A program made the translations under genes and the position numbers. The notes under the pieces are model-generated. The model was given only the letters and a program-made list of their open reading frames with translations, was not told the DNA's origin and ran no database searches. Below are positions 1-5,591 of a DNA stretch of 6,475 bases, piece by piece. This stretch comes from Syntrophorhabdaceae bacterium PtaU1.Bin034 (lineage in GTDB: Bacteria > Desulfobacterota_G > Syntrophorhabdia > Syntrophorhabdales > WCHB1-27), in contig MVRP01000220.1 of assembly GCA_002067405.1 (NCBI GenBank), positions 1 through 6,475 of the forward strand. Direction: 5' to 3'. How positions within the stretch are numbered: the stretch's first letter is position 1; each line of letters begins with the position of its first letter.

Positions 1-80
1 TCGAGGTGGCAAGCGTTCCGGGGAACGGGTCGGTCTTCACCGTCTTTCTGCCTCTGACCGGCGTTCACAATTCTTCATAA
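1..80 (+). CDS. Sensor histidine kinase, C-terminal end only (partial)
   Basis: The reading frame is open from the left edge and ends at TAA 78-80. Its last 25 residues include SVPGNGSVFTVFLPL, which matches the G2 box (GxGTxFxxxLP) that closes the HATPase_c ATP-binding domain of sensor histidine kinases. A short tail, TGVHNSS, follows. The kinase phosphorylates itself and then a response regulator; nothing of its sensor domain is in the window, so the signal is unknown. It lies 69 bases upstream of a ZraP-like gene on the same strand. By comparison with ZraSR/ZraP and CpxAR/CpxP, the kinase may sense envelope or metal stress, but that is inference from position. A GHKL ATPase of another kind is less likely, because the ending is typical of kinases. 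Confidence 0.8.
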   Translation, partial: EVASVPGNGSVFTVFLPLTGVHNSS

Positions 81-149
81 TCCCTTCGCCGCCCTTTCAC
101 ACTCCTGCTCTATAGTAATAGAAAATCTACGGAACAGGAGGTAAGACGC

Positions 150-566
150 ATGAAGAAGTTATTGGTAGCGGCTATGGTAATGGCAATCGGTTTGGCGGGA
201 ACGATCGCGTACGGATGGCAGGGTTACGGCCCCGGTCCCGGAAGCCAGGTGGACGTGAATGCGTTGAGGCAGTTTCAGAAGGAGACCCTTCCGTTGAGGG
301 ACGAGTTGGCTGCAAAGAGACTCGAGTTGCGGAACGAATACGCGAAGCAGAACCCGGACCAGAACAAAATAACCAGACTTCAGAATGAAACGGCTGATCT
401 GCGGACCAAGATCCAGGCTTCGGCTGACAAACATGGCGTTCCCGCCTACGGTCGCGGTGGAAGAGGCGGCGCAGGCTGGGGATGCGGAGCCCCCCGCATG
501 ATGGGCGCCGGCTACTGCTACGGAGGCGGTCCGGGCTACGGCCGGGGTTACTGTCCCGCATGGTAA
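150..566 (+). CDS. Periplasmic Spy/CpxP/ZraP-like protein (heavy-metal resistance family)
   Basis: A 138-residue exported protein. Residues 1-22 are a Sec signal peptide (KK, then a hydrophobic stretch, then TIAYG before W23). After a GYGPGPG linker, residues 35-95 form a charged, heptad-like helical region (LRDELAAKRLELRNEYAK, then TRLQNETADLRTKI), the helical hairpin style of ZraP, Spy and CpxP. The tail (99-138) is rich in Gly and Tyr, with Cys at 112, 123 and 135 and a Met pair at 117-118. Such tails in this family are candidate metal ligands. Family members are periplasmic chaperones or zinc-responsive accessory proteins of two-component systems, and a kinase end lies directly upstream. 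The start is set by AGGAGGT at 137-143. The exact LTxxQ motif of Spy/CpxP is not seen, so ZraP-like is the better label. The metal is unknown. Confidence 0.78.
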   Translation: MKKLLVAAMVMAIGLAGTIAYGWQGYGPGPGSQVDVNALRQFQKETLPLRDELAAKRLELRNEYAKQNPDQNKITRLQNETADLRTKIQASADKHGVPAYGRGGRGGAGWGCGAPRMMGAGYCYGGGPGYGRGYCPAW

Positions 567-579
567 AAGGTAATTGAGT

Positions 580-605
580 GAAGCGGGCTCGGGAGGGTCC
601 GCTTC
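580..605 (+). terminator. Hairpin between the ZraP-like and PepSY-like genes (weak terminator or RNA processing site)
   Basis: GAAGCGG (580-586) pairs perfectly with CCGCTTC (599-605) around a 12-base loop. The following bases, CTCTTCTCTCC, are pyrimidine-rich but hold no U-run, so complete termination is doubtful. Partial attenuation or transcript stabilisation, giving more of the upstream protein than of the downstream one, is equally plausible. Confidence 0.4.
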
Positions 606-629
606 CTCTTCTCTCCAGGAGCACAGGAA

Positions 630-995
630 ATGCGCGCTATTCTGGTAATTCTCACAGTCCTTTTCATGATGGCAACGGTCCCTGCCCACGTTGAGGCGCA
701 GCACGGCAGAGGCCCCGGTCCCGGCTTTTACGAGAGGGGCGGCGGGCCTTATGGCCAATACTGCCCGGGCCGTAGATGGGGAGGGCCCTATGGTGCGCGA
801 AAGCCCGTCAATAACGCCGAGCAGGCCAAACAGCTCATTGAGGCTTTTTTTTCGAGTAGCGGCGAAGCGATAACCGCCGGCAGGATAGAAGAAAGAAGAT
901 GGTTCTTTGAGGCCGAGATACTCGACGGGAGGGGCAAGGTCATCGATAAGGTGATTGTCGACAAAAGAACGGGCAGGATACGTTCGATCTACTAA
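630..995 (+). CDS. Exported PepSY-like domain protein
   Basis: A 121-residue protein. Residues 1-23 are a Sec signal peptide with probable cleavage after VEA. Residues 24-58 are a Gly/Pro/Tyr-rich linker (GRGPGPG, GGGPYGQ) with one Cys at 45. Residues 61-121 form a compact domain: a helix (AEQAKQLIEAFF) followed by strands (RRWFFEAEILDGRGKVIDKVIVDKRTGRIRSIY in outline). The ending VIVDKRTGRIRSIY is the typical PepSY close, where a strand carries a D-x-x-T/N-G turn. PepSY modules are extracytoplasmic and occur in peptidase propeptides and in small stand-alone envelope proteins; the role here is unknown. AGGAG at 617-621 sets the start. The gene lies 63 bases after the ZraP-like gene on the same strand, and the shared post-signal GPGPG segment supports a joint envelope role. 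Confidence 0.72.
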   Translation: MRAILVILTVLFMMATVPAHVEAQHGRGPGPGFYERGGGPYGQYCPGRRWGGPYGARKPVNNAEQAKQLIEAFFSSSGEAITAGRIEERRWFFEAEILDGRGKVIDKVIVDKRTGRIRSIY

Positions 996-1186
996 AGCGT
1001 TTTCGCATAATCGATTCCCCTTTGACGGCTGTGTGTTCGTCTGCTTTCGATTTCTTTTGCCCGTCCCTGGACACGACATAGAAGTACTGGAAATGGCTGC
1101 TTCCCGGCTTCAATCCAGTATCAATTTGATACTCCTTGTAAGACCATCGGTTTTCCCTCCTTTGATGGAGACTGACAACGAATGCG
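996..1186. other. Gap before the ArsR promoter: no confident gene
   Basis: This stretch holds no + strand gene with a ribosome site. It contains a perfect palindrome at 1117-1133. On the - strand there is an open frame whose part at 1033-1179 reads like real protein sequence (see findings). That frame has no good start codon, so it is not called as a gene. Confidence 0.4.
1117..1133. repeat. 17-base palindrome, possible regulator site
   Basis: AGTATCAA (1117-1124), one central T, then TTGATACT (1126-1133) is a perfect inverted repeat of eight bases per arm. It lies about 55 bases upstream of the candidate -35 box of the ArsR gene. A dimeric regulator could bind it. It is too short and AT-rich to be a terminator, and no T-run follows. 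Confidence 0.45.
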
Positions 1187-1214
1187 TTGACGGACCGAAC
1201 CCGCCCGTGATAAT
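1187..1214 (+). promoter_or_regulatory. Sigma70-type promoter of the ArsR-family gene
   Basis: TTGACG (1187-1192, 5 of 6 bases match TTGACA) and GATAAT (1209-1214, 5 of 6 match TATAAT) are separated by 16 bases. The predicted transcription start near 1220-1222 falls on the palindromic operator candidate, as expected for a self-repressing regulator. Confidence 0.6.
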
Positions 1215-1219
1215 TTAAT

Positions 1220-1240
1220 TTGAATATTATTTCAATTGAA
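1220..1240. promoter_or_regulatory. Operator candidate for the ArsR-family repressor
   Basis: TTGAA (1220-1224) and TTCAA (1231-1235) form an inverted repeat around TATTAT. The right arm is also half of a perfect ten-base palindrome, TTCAATTGAA (1231-1240), so three half-sites lie in a row. AT-rich imperfect palindromes that overlap the transcription start are typical ArsR/SmtB operators. Binding by the adjacent gene product is inference. Confidence 0.5.
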
Positions 1241-1267
1241 CACTGTTGTAACAAAAAGGGAGGCCTC

Positions 1268-1600
1268 ATGAAATTCGAAAGCATGTACCCGAACGACTTC
1301 TGTTCGCGGAGGCTGAAGGCAATCGCCGACCCCACCCGCTGGGCCGTCATTGCTCAGCTCATCGAGTCTCCGAAGAATGTGGGCGAACTGAATGCCTCTT
1401 TAAAGATAGATCCGACCTTGCTCTCCCATCACCTGAAGATCCTTCGGGACGAAGGCTTTATCGAGTACGTGCGAGAGGGAAAGAACAAGCGCTACCGTCT
1501 GTCTCCCGAGGTTGAGCTGACCGAATCCGGTCCCGGCATAGACCTCGGCTGCTGTAAGCTGGAACTGAACGTTCCTTTTACCGATGTCCAAAAGGGTTGA
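1268..1600 (+). CDS. ArsR/SmtB-family winged-helix transcriptional regulator
   Basis: A 110-residue DNA-binding protein. Helix 1 is CSRRLKAIADPTRWAVIAQL (12-31), with the ADPTRW signature of the family. The helix-turn-helix spans about 37-60, with recognition helix PTLLSHHLKILRDEG (49-63), and the wing is EYVREGKNKRYRLS (66-79). The classical ELCVCDL metal motif is absent (ESPKNVGEL stands in its place). Instead there is Cys12 and a vicinal pair Cys95-Cys96 in IDLGCCKLEL. C-terminal cysteine pairs bind As(III) in some ArsR proteins, such as that of Acidithiobacillus ferrooxidans, so metalloid or thiol sensing is a reasonable inference. The start is the ATG after GGGAGG (1258-1263); an in-frame TTG at 1220 lies inside the operator and lacks a ribosome site. 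Autorepression is likely. No intact target gene follows. Confidence 0.88.
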   Translation: MKFESMYPNDFCSRRLKAIADPTRWAVIAQLIESPKNVGELNASLKIDPTLLSHHLKILRDEGFIEYVREGKNKRYRLSPEVELTESGPGIDLGCCKLELNVPFTDVQKG

Positions 1601-1677
1601 GTGAAAAGCCCCGGACAACGCAGAAGCGACGCTATTGCACCGATGTCTGCACGACCAACTGGAAGCGGAGGAAGAAC

Positions 1678-1731
1678 ATGAAGAAACACGGATGGTTCAG
1701 AACACTGACGGCCTTACTTGTCGGTGAATGA
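1678..1731 (+). pseudogene. 17-codon reading frame, possible remnant of a truncated exported or membrane protein
   Basis: GGAGGAAGAAC sits directly before an ATG that encodes MKKHGWFRTLTALLVGE and then TGA. A basic start followed by a hydrophobic stretch is how a signal peptide or first membrane helix begins, yet the frame stops after 17 codons. It lies 77 bases after the ArsR stop, where a regulated target gene would be expected. A 26-codon GTG frame starting at 1601 ends by overlapping this ATG (ATGA). The likeliest reading is the stub of a gene lost by deletion before the convergent deaminase gene. A genuine small membrane peptide or leader peptide is possible. Confidence 0.35.
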
Positions 1732-1776
1732 GAACCGATCCGGGGTATTCCCGGCAGGTGACCTTTCATATTCACC
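1723..1776. terminator. Nested inverted repeats between convergent genes
   Basis: GGTGAAT (1723-1729) pairs with ATTCACC (1770-1776). Inside it lies a second hairpin, CCGGG (1740-1744) with CCCGG (1750-1754) around GTATT. The structure spans the end of the 17-codon frame and the stop of the - strand deaminase gene. It could end transcription from both sides, but no T-run follows on either strand. Confidence 0.35.
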
Positions 1777-3403
1777 AATGCCGGTTTTCAAAGATCGAGA
1801 GCCGGTGCTCAAGGCGCCACTGCTCCGCGGCCTTGTCATTCTCGTGCAAGTAGGCTTGGCAATCGGGTGAGGAGACGGCACTACCCGGCTGATCTGCCGC
1901 ACATGCGTCAACCGGTACGGGCTGGTCAAAGGGGACCTTCCACAGACCCCCGCCACGGATGAATGCGCACTCCATGCTTGTGCGCACCAAGCGCTTGATG
2001 TCGTTCCAGGTCAGCCCGTAGGTCGTGATGGCCCTGATGAACTCCCCTGTATGGCTTCCCCGGGATATGCCCTGGTCGTCGGTCGACAGCATGACCGGAA
2101 CACCTGCATCCAGATAGCTCCTGAAGGGATGATCTTCCCCTGTAACACCGAGGATCTGGGCGTTGCTGGTCAAAAGAACCGCCACCCCTATGCGGTTGCG
2201 CGCCATCTCCGCCAGCAAGTCCTGCCATTCCGTCTCACTCTTCAGGGAAACGCCGTGCCCTATCCTGCGCGCGCCTGCGGTCCTCACCGCCTGGGAGATG
2301 TGGAAAGAAAGATCCGCAGGGCCGACGAGATTCGCCGTCAGTTCACCGGCATGAAGCGCGATGTTGAGGTGTGGATATTTGGTCTTCAAGAACGAAAGCA
2401 TCTGCATATGGAGACTGTAGTTGGTAAGGGCGGCGGGGCTGTCCTCAGGGGAGACGAGATCGACGCCGACCAGCCGGGGGTCACGGGCGGACATTTCGGC
2501 CCCGAAAAGGAGAGAAGCAAACACACGTTGATCTGACGAGGTACGGTTGGCCTGCTGGATAAAGCGTATGGTGACCCGGCACGCGGCCGGCGGGTCACTT
2601 CCGCTGCACGCGAGAATCGTGCGCGTCCGGTTCATGAGGTCGTCCATCTCCGCGGCCCCTTGCGGAAGTATTTCACGCACGTACTGAAGGAGCGATTGAT
2701 AATCGGTCTCCATGTCCCCGGTCCATGGCGTCGCATCGGCAATACCGTTGAGTGCAGCGGACTGGAAGGTGATGAGAAGCTCGAGGTAATCCGTATTGTC
2801 CGCTGCCGCCCTCGTCGCAGCCTCGGCAAGCATATCGGGCTTGTGTGATCCGCTAACCGCTCCAAAAAGGGAAAAGGCTGCAAAAAAATGGTCATGGCCG
2901 AACAGCGGGGCGTAGAGCGGAAAGTTCCGCATGGACAGGCCGTCTATCGCCAGGTTGTAAAGCACCGGATCAGCGAGAACGGCGGTGACAGGACTGGAGC
3001 CTTCCGAGCACGGGGCGTTCGTGATGAGCCAGGAGGTCGTGCTGATGCACATACCGTCGTTTGCCGCCCACTGCAAATAGCTCTCGGCGTATGGAACACC
3101 GGAGAGATGGGTGTGAACATCCCCACCTTTCGGCATGTCCCGCACAAAGGCCTCCAGACGAACAGGGTCGTTCCTTATTGATTCGAGGTATGCTGCCACG
3201 TCCCAACCGGAGCCGGGTCCACTGCAAGCCCCGATAAGCAGCAGGAGGATAAGGACTGCGGTTGAAGGAAAGCAATGTTTGTGATGGATCAGCCGGACGA
3301 ATGGTCTCTCTTGCAGAGAAGACCTTGCGATGATGGAAGGAAACAGGGGGAGAAGCAAGGCTCGTGACAGTCTGATCAACCAATCAAAACGATGAACGGT
3401 CAT
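1772..3403 (-). CDS. Adenosine deaminase superfamily protein, probable lipoprotein
   Basis: A 543-residue protein, counted from ATG at 3403-3401. It carries the full metal-dependent deaminase set: HxH at 97/99 (PKGGDVHTHLSG), HAGE at 351-354 (zinc His and catalytic Glu), RIGHG with His383, and STDD with Asp442-Asp443. This predicts hydrolytic deamination of adenosine, or a related purine nucleoside, to inosine. The PKGG-HTHL context and large insertions (about 115-300) resemble the ADGF/ADA2 branch more than compact cytoplasmic enzymes of about 340 residues. LLLLIGAC with Cys60 is a lipobox, so an outer-face lipoprotein is likely. The N-terminus is odd: some 58 residues precede the cysteine, with an extra hydrophobic stretch (about 8-25). 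No ATG, GTG or TTG lies between codon 17 and Cys60; GTG 3409 is an alternative start. CPTSN is replaced by LLTSN. Adenine-like substrates are not excluded. Confidence 0.85.
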   Translation of the reverse strand: MTVHRFDWLIRLSRALLLPLFPSIIARSSLQERPFVRLIHHKHCFPSTAVLILLLLIGACSGPGSGWDVAAYLESIRNDPVRLEAFVRDMPKGGDVHTHLSGVPYAESYLQWAANDGMCISTTSWLITNAPCSEGSSPVTAVLADPVLYNLAIDGLSMRNFPLYAPLFGHDHFFAAFSLFGAVSGSHKPDMLAEAATRAAADNTDYLELLITFQSAALNGIADATPWTGDMETDYQSLLQYVREILPQGAAEMDDLMNRTRTILACSGSDPPAACRVTIRFIQQANRTSSDQRVFASLLFGAEMSARDPRLVGVDLVSPEDSPAALTNYSLHMQMLSFLKTKYPHLNIALHAGELTANLVGPADLSFHISQAVRTAGARRIGHGVSLKSETEWQDLLAEMARNRIGVAVLLTSNAQILGVTGEDHPFRSYLDAGVPVMLSTDDQGISRGSHTGEFIRAITTYGLTWNDIKRLVRTSMECAFIRGGGLWKVPFDQPVPVDACAADQPGSAVSSPDCQAYLHENDKAAEQWRLEHRLSIFENRHW

Positions 3404-3409
3404 CGTCAC

Positions 3410-3637
3410 CCCGGTGAAAAGTCACATGACTGTGCCTCAGATGTCCAAAGGTTTTCTGATGAGCAGGGCACGAAACGGAGCTATGTGTGTACCACGAAAG
3501 CGCTGAGGCGGGCAAGCAAATTCTATTGCGCAGCACCTACCTATAATATTCGGAAATGATTTTAAGCAGGCAGGCGGCCGGACCGATAAATAAGAAGGAC
3601 GTTGCCATTATCCCATCCTGGCAAGGAGGTAAACAGT
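3410..3637. promoter_or_regulatory. Divergent intergenic region between deaminase and hemerythrin genes
   Basis: These 228 bases must hold the promoters of both flanking genes. A perfect TATAAT lies at 3542-3547 on the + strand, about 95 bases before the hemerythrin start, but no good -35 box sits 15-18 bases upstream of it. An inverted repeat, AGTCA-CA-TGACT (3420-3431), lies just upstream of the deaminase start. No reading frame here has a convincing start. Confidence 0.35.
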
Positions 3638-4045
3638 ATGCCGTTGATGACATGGACCGAAGATTTCAGTGTGAATGTCAAACAGGTGGATGAGCAGCAC
3701 ATAAAGCTTGTGGAGCTTCTCAACCGCTTCCATGATGCAATGAAGCTCGGAAAAGGGAAGGAAGTGATGGGAATGACGTTTTCAGAACTACTCGACTACA
3801 CCGTATATCACTTCACCACTGAGGAGGACTTCTTCAAAAAATACGGATACCCGCACCTTGTCGCTCATAAAAAAGAACATGAAACCTTGACGAAACAGGT
3901 CCTTGAACTGAGCGACCGCTTCTCTCGCGGAGAGCCGGTCATCAGCGCAGAGACCATGACCTTCCTGAAGAACTGGCTGAATAACCATATCTTGAAGAGC
4001 GACAAGAAATTCGGCCCTTTTCTCAATGGGAAAGGCGTATTCTGA
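3638..4045 (+). CDS. Bacteriohemerythrin
   Basis: A 135-residue single-domain protein of the usual hemerythrin length. All seven ligands of the di-iron oxygen-binding site are present: His21 (VDEQH), His58 and Glu62 (HFTTE), His77 and His81 (HKKEH), and His117 and Asp122 (HILKSD). The opening TWTEDFSVNVKQVDEQH is the family signature. No signal peptide or membrane segment is seen, so it should be cytoplasmic. Such proteins bind O2 reversibly for storage, delivery or protection of oxygen-sensitive enzymes, and some sense oxygen or metals when fused to other domains; no fusion exists here. The start is fixed by a perfect AAGGAGGT (3623-3630); the in-frame TTG at 3602 precedes that site and is rejected. 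It appears to be a single-gene unit. Confidence 0.93.
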   Translation: MPLMTWTEDFSVNVKQVDEQHIKLVELLNRFHDAMKLGKGKEVMGMTFSELLDYTVYHFTTEEDFFKKYGYPHLVAHKKEHETLTKQVLELSDRFSRGEPVISAETMTFLKNWLNNHILKSDKKFGPFLNGKGVF

Positions 4046-4108
4046 AAAGAAACGGGACGCAATACCGGCCCTGCCCTGCGGGAACTTCAGGAGAGAAAAT
4101 CTAGAGGA

Positions 4109-4135
4109 ATTTCCATTTCGTCCTCTTCGAAATTG
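4109..4135. repeat. Inverted repeats upstream of the AI-2E family gene
   Basis: AATTTC and GAAATT frame this stretch as a perfect six-base inverted repeat. Inside it, ATTTCG and CGAAAT form a second six-base repeat, so two mutually exclusive hairpins are possible in a 122-base gap. There is no T-run, so a terminator for the hemerythrin gene is not supported. It could be an operator for the downstream gene. Confidence 0.3.
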
Positions 4136-4167
4136 AACACCCCGGCCAAAGGCATTAAGTTAGGATA

Positions 4168-5211
4168 TTGGACCGCAGATTCCGGATAGTTGTACTTACC
4201 ATTATCATCACTGTCCTCGGCGGTTTGTGTCTGTTCATCCTGATGCCCTTCCTGTCCTCCCTGGCATGGGCGGCCGTATTCGGTATAGTCTTCTATCCCC
4301 TTTATCAGTACATCCTTCGTTACGTAAGGTCGCCGTCAGTCGCGGCGGCGGCTTCCGTCATTGTTGTCGTTGTCGCTATCCTGGCTCCCCTGTCCTATCT
4401 GTCGTACCTCCTGGTCCTCGAAATCGAGAATATATCACCGAGAGCCCTTACGATCGAGGGGTTGACCGAGATGTACAGTCACTCGTTCTTGCAGCCTTTC
4501 ATCCAAAAGGTCTTATCCCTTTTTGATTTGAGCGAAGAGCAAGCCCTCGGATACGTCGCCAACGCAGCGGGAACGGTTTCCAGGCAGTTGCTCAGCCGCT
4601 TATCTGCGGGACTGGGGAACGTCGCCTCCGCCGTTGTCAGTTTTGCCATAATGGTTTTCGTCCTCTTCTTTTTTTTCAGGGATGGACGGAAGTATGTCGG
4701 GAATATCCAGGAACTGCTGCCCCTGTCCGAAAAAAACAAGGAGTATGTGTCCGGGCAGGTAAAGGACGTTGTGGTATCGACCATATACGGAGGAGTTGCG
4801 GTTGCTCTCGCACAGGGTATCGTAAGTTCTCTCGGCTACATGCTCGTGGGTATCCACTCTCCGCTCCTTTGGGGGCTCACGACCGCTATTGCCTCTTTTA
4901 TACCTGTTGTCGGATCGTCCCTGGTGTGGGGGCCTTTGTGCATCTATCTTTTCGTAAAGGGGGCCATAGCAAAGGGTATTATTCTCGCGCTCATCGGAGT
5001 GGTAGGGATCGGCACCGTCGACAACATCCTTCGCCCTCTCCTTATACGGGGTCGTGCAAGGATGTCCTTCCTCTTCACGTTCCTCACCGTCCTCGGTGGC
5101 ATGGAGGCGTTCGGACTGCTCGGGATCGTTGTGGGTCCGCTCGTGTTTGCCCTGTTTACGTCTATTCTCAATATTGTAAAGGCCTTCGAGGAGAAGGATA
5201 ATCCGGCGTGA
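4168..5211 (+). CDS. AI-2E family (PerM/YdiK-like) membrane transporter
   Basis: A 347-residue inner-membrane protein with about eight hydrophobic segments: roughly 8-26, 29-47, 59-84, 148-170, 203-229, 232-262, 268-285 and 300-335. The soluble loop at about 85-145 lies between the third and fourth, as in this family. Diagnostic stretches are VLFFFFRDGRK (165-175), PVVGSSLVWGP (246-256), DNILRPLLIRGRARM (285-299) and GGMEAFGLLGIVVGPL (310-325). Family members are proposed exporters of autoinducer-2 or, in some cases, ion/H+ exchangers; the substrate cannot be told from sequence, and no quorum-sensing gene is nearby. The start is TTG: an in-frame stop at 4156-4158 rules out a longer form, and the next ATG would cut into the first helix. 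The ribosome site is poor (AGGA only two bases before TTG), so low expression is likely. Confidence 0.9.
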   Translation: MDRRFRIVVLTIIITVLGGLCLFILMPFLSSLAWAAVFGIVFYPLYQYILRYVRSPSVAAAASVIVVVVAILAPLSYLSYLLVLEIENISPRALTIEGLTEMYSHSFLQPFIQKVLSLFDLSEEQALGYVANAAGTVSRQLLSRLSAGLGNVASAVVSFAIMVFVLFFFFRDGRKYVGNIQELLPLSEKNKEYVSGQVKDVVVSTIYGGVAVALAQGIVSSLGYMLVGIHSPLLWGLTTAIASFIPVVGSSLVWGPLCIYLFVKGAIAKGIILALIGVVGIGTVDNILRPLLIRGRARMSFLFTFLTVLGGMEAFGLLGIVVGPLVFALFTSILNIVKAFEEKDNPA

Positions 5212-5347
5212 AGGCGGTCCTATCTCGTCATCTTCATGTTTCCTCCAATTCATCGGTATCGTCGACTTATCGTGTTTCACTCATACATCTGCCTATCACC
5301 TCACAAGTCAATATGCCGGCTCCCTGAAGGTACGCCACTGCCCTTTA

Positions 5348-5375
5348 TTGACATGCATTTTTAAGTGCCTATATT
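5348..5375 (+). promoter_or_regulatory. Near-consensus sigma70 promoter of the UPF0391 gene
   Basis: TTGACA (5348-5353, perfect) and TATATT (5370-5375, 5 of 6 bases) are separated by 16 bases. The predicted start near 5382 leaves a leader of about 36 bases carrying a full ribosome site. This is the strongest promoter in the window and makes the small gene an independent unit. The rest of the gap after 5211 shows nothing I can name. Confidence 0.65.
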
Positions 5376-5417
5376 TGAACTACCGGGATACGACAGCAGA
5401 AAGAAGGAGGAAAGAAT

Positions 5418-5591
5418 ATGTTGTACTGGGCGATAGTATTTTTGGTCGTTGCGATCATAGCCGCAATTTTCGGTTTCGGTGGAATTGCCGGGACCTCGGC
5501 ATGGATCGCCAAAGTGCTATTTGTTGTTTTTATCGTTCTGTTTATTATCTCATTGATTTTCGGCAGGCGAGGCACACCGCCTGTAACGTAG
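5418..5591 (+). CDS. UPF0391/DUF1328 small membrane protein (YtjA-like)
   Basis: A 57-residue protein with two membrane helices, about 3-25 and 31-48, closed by a basic GRRG tail. The sequence [25 protein letters not shown], in parts of it, and the second helix ending in SLIFGRR match the UPF0391 (DUF1328) family almost residue for residue in pattern: MLYxAxVFLVVAxIA, then GFGGIAG, then AKxLF and LIFGRR. Members are 50-60 residues long, so this is full length. The function is not established; members are often reported among stress-induced genes. AAGGAGG at 5404-5410, seven bases before the ATG, sets the start, and a near-consensus promoter lies just upstream. Together these predict strong expression. 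Confidence 0.9.
   Translation: MLYWAIVFLVVAIIAAIFGFGGIAGTSAWIAKVLFVVFIVLFIISLIFGRRGTPPVT

Noticed and set aside
81..149. Sigma54 promoter before the ZraP-like gene, as in E. coli zraP
   Set aside because: No GG-N10-GC element is present in the gap. Only TATAGT (111-116) resembles a -10 box, and no -35 box fits it.
159..1079. Long - strand open frame of 306 codons across the ZraP-like and PepSY-like genes
   Set aside because: It is antisense to two genes that each have a signal peptide, a ribosome site and family-like sequence. Its translation shows no domain pattern, and length alone is expected in GC-rich antisense.
1220..1267. Upstream TTG start that would add 16 residues to the ArsR protein
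   Set aside because: It lies within the operator at the predicted transcription start and has no ribosome site, whereas ATG 1268 has GGGAGG and starts just before the conserved first helix.
2051..2536. 161-codon + strand frame inside the deaminase gene
   Set aside because: The - strand frame carries all catalytic motifs of a known superfamily; the + strand frame has none and is a shadow.
4600..5280. 226-codon - strand frame over the AI-2E family gene
   Set aside because: Highly charged antisense of a hydrophobic membrane protein; no ribosome site and no recognisable motif.
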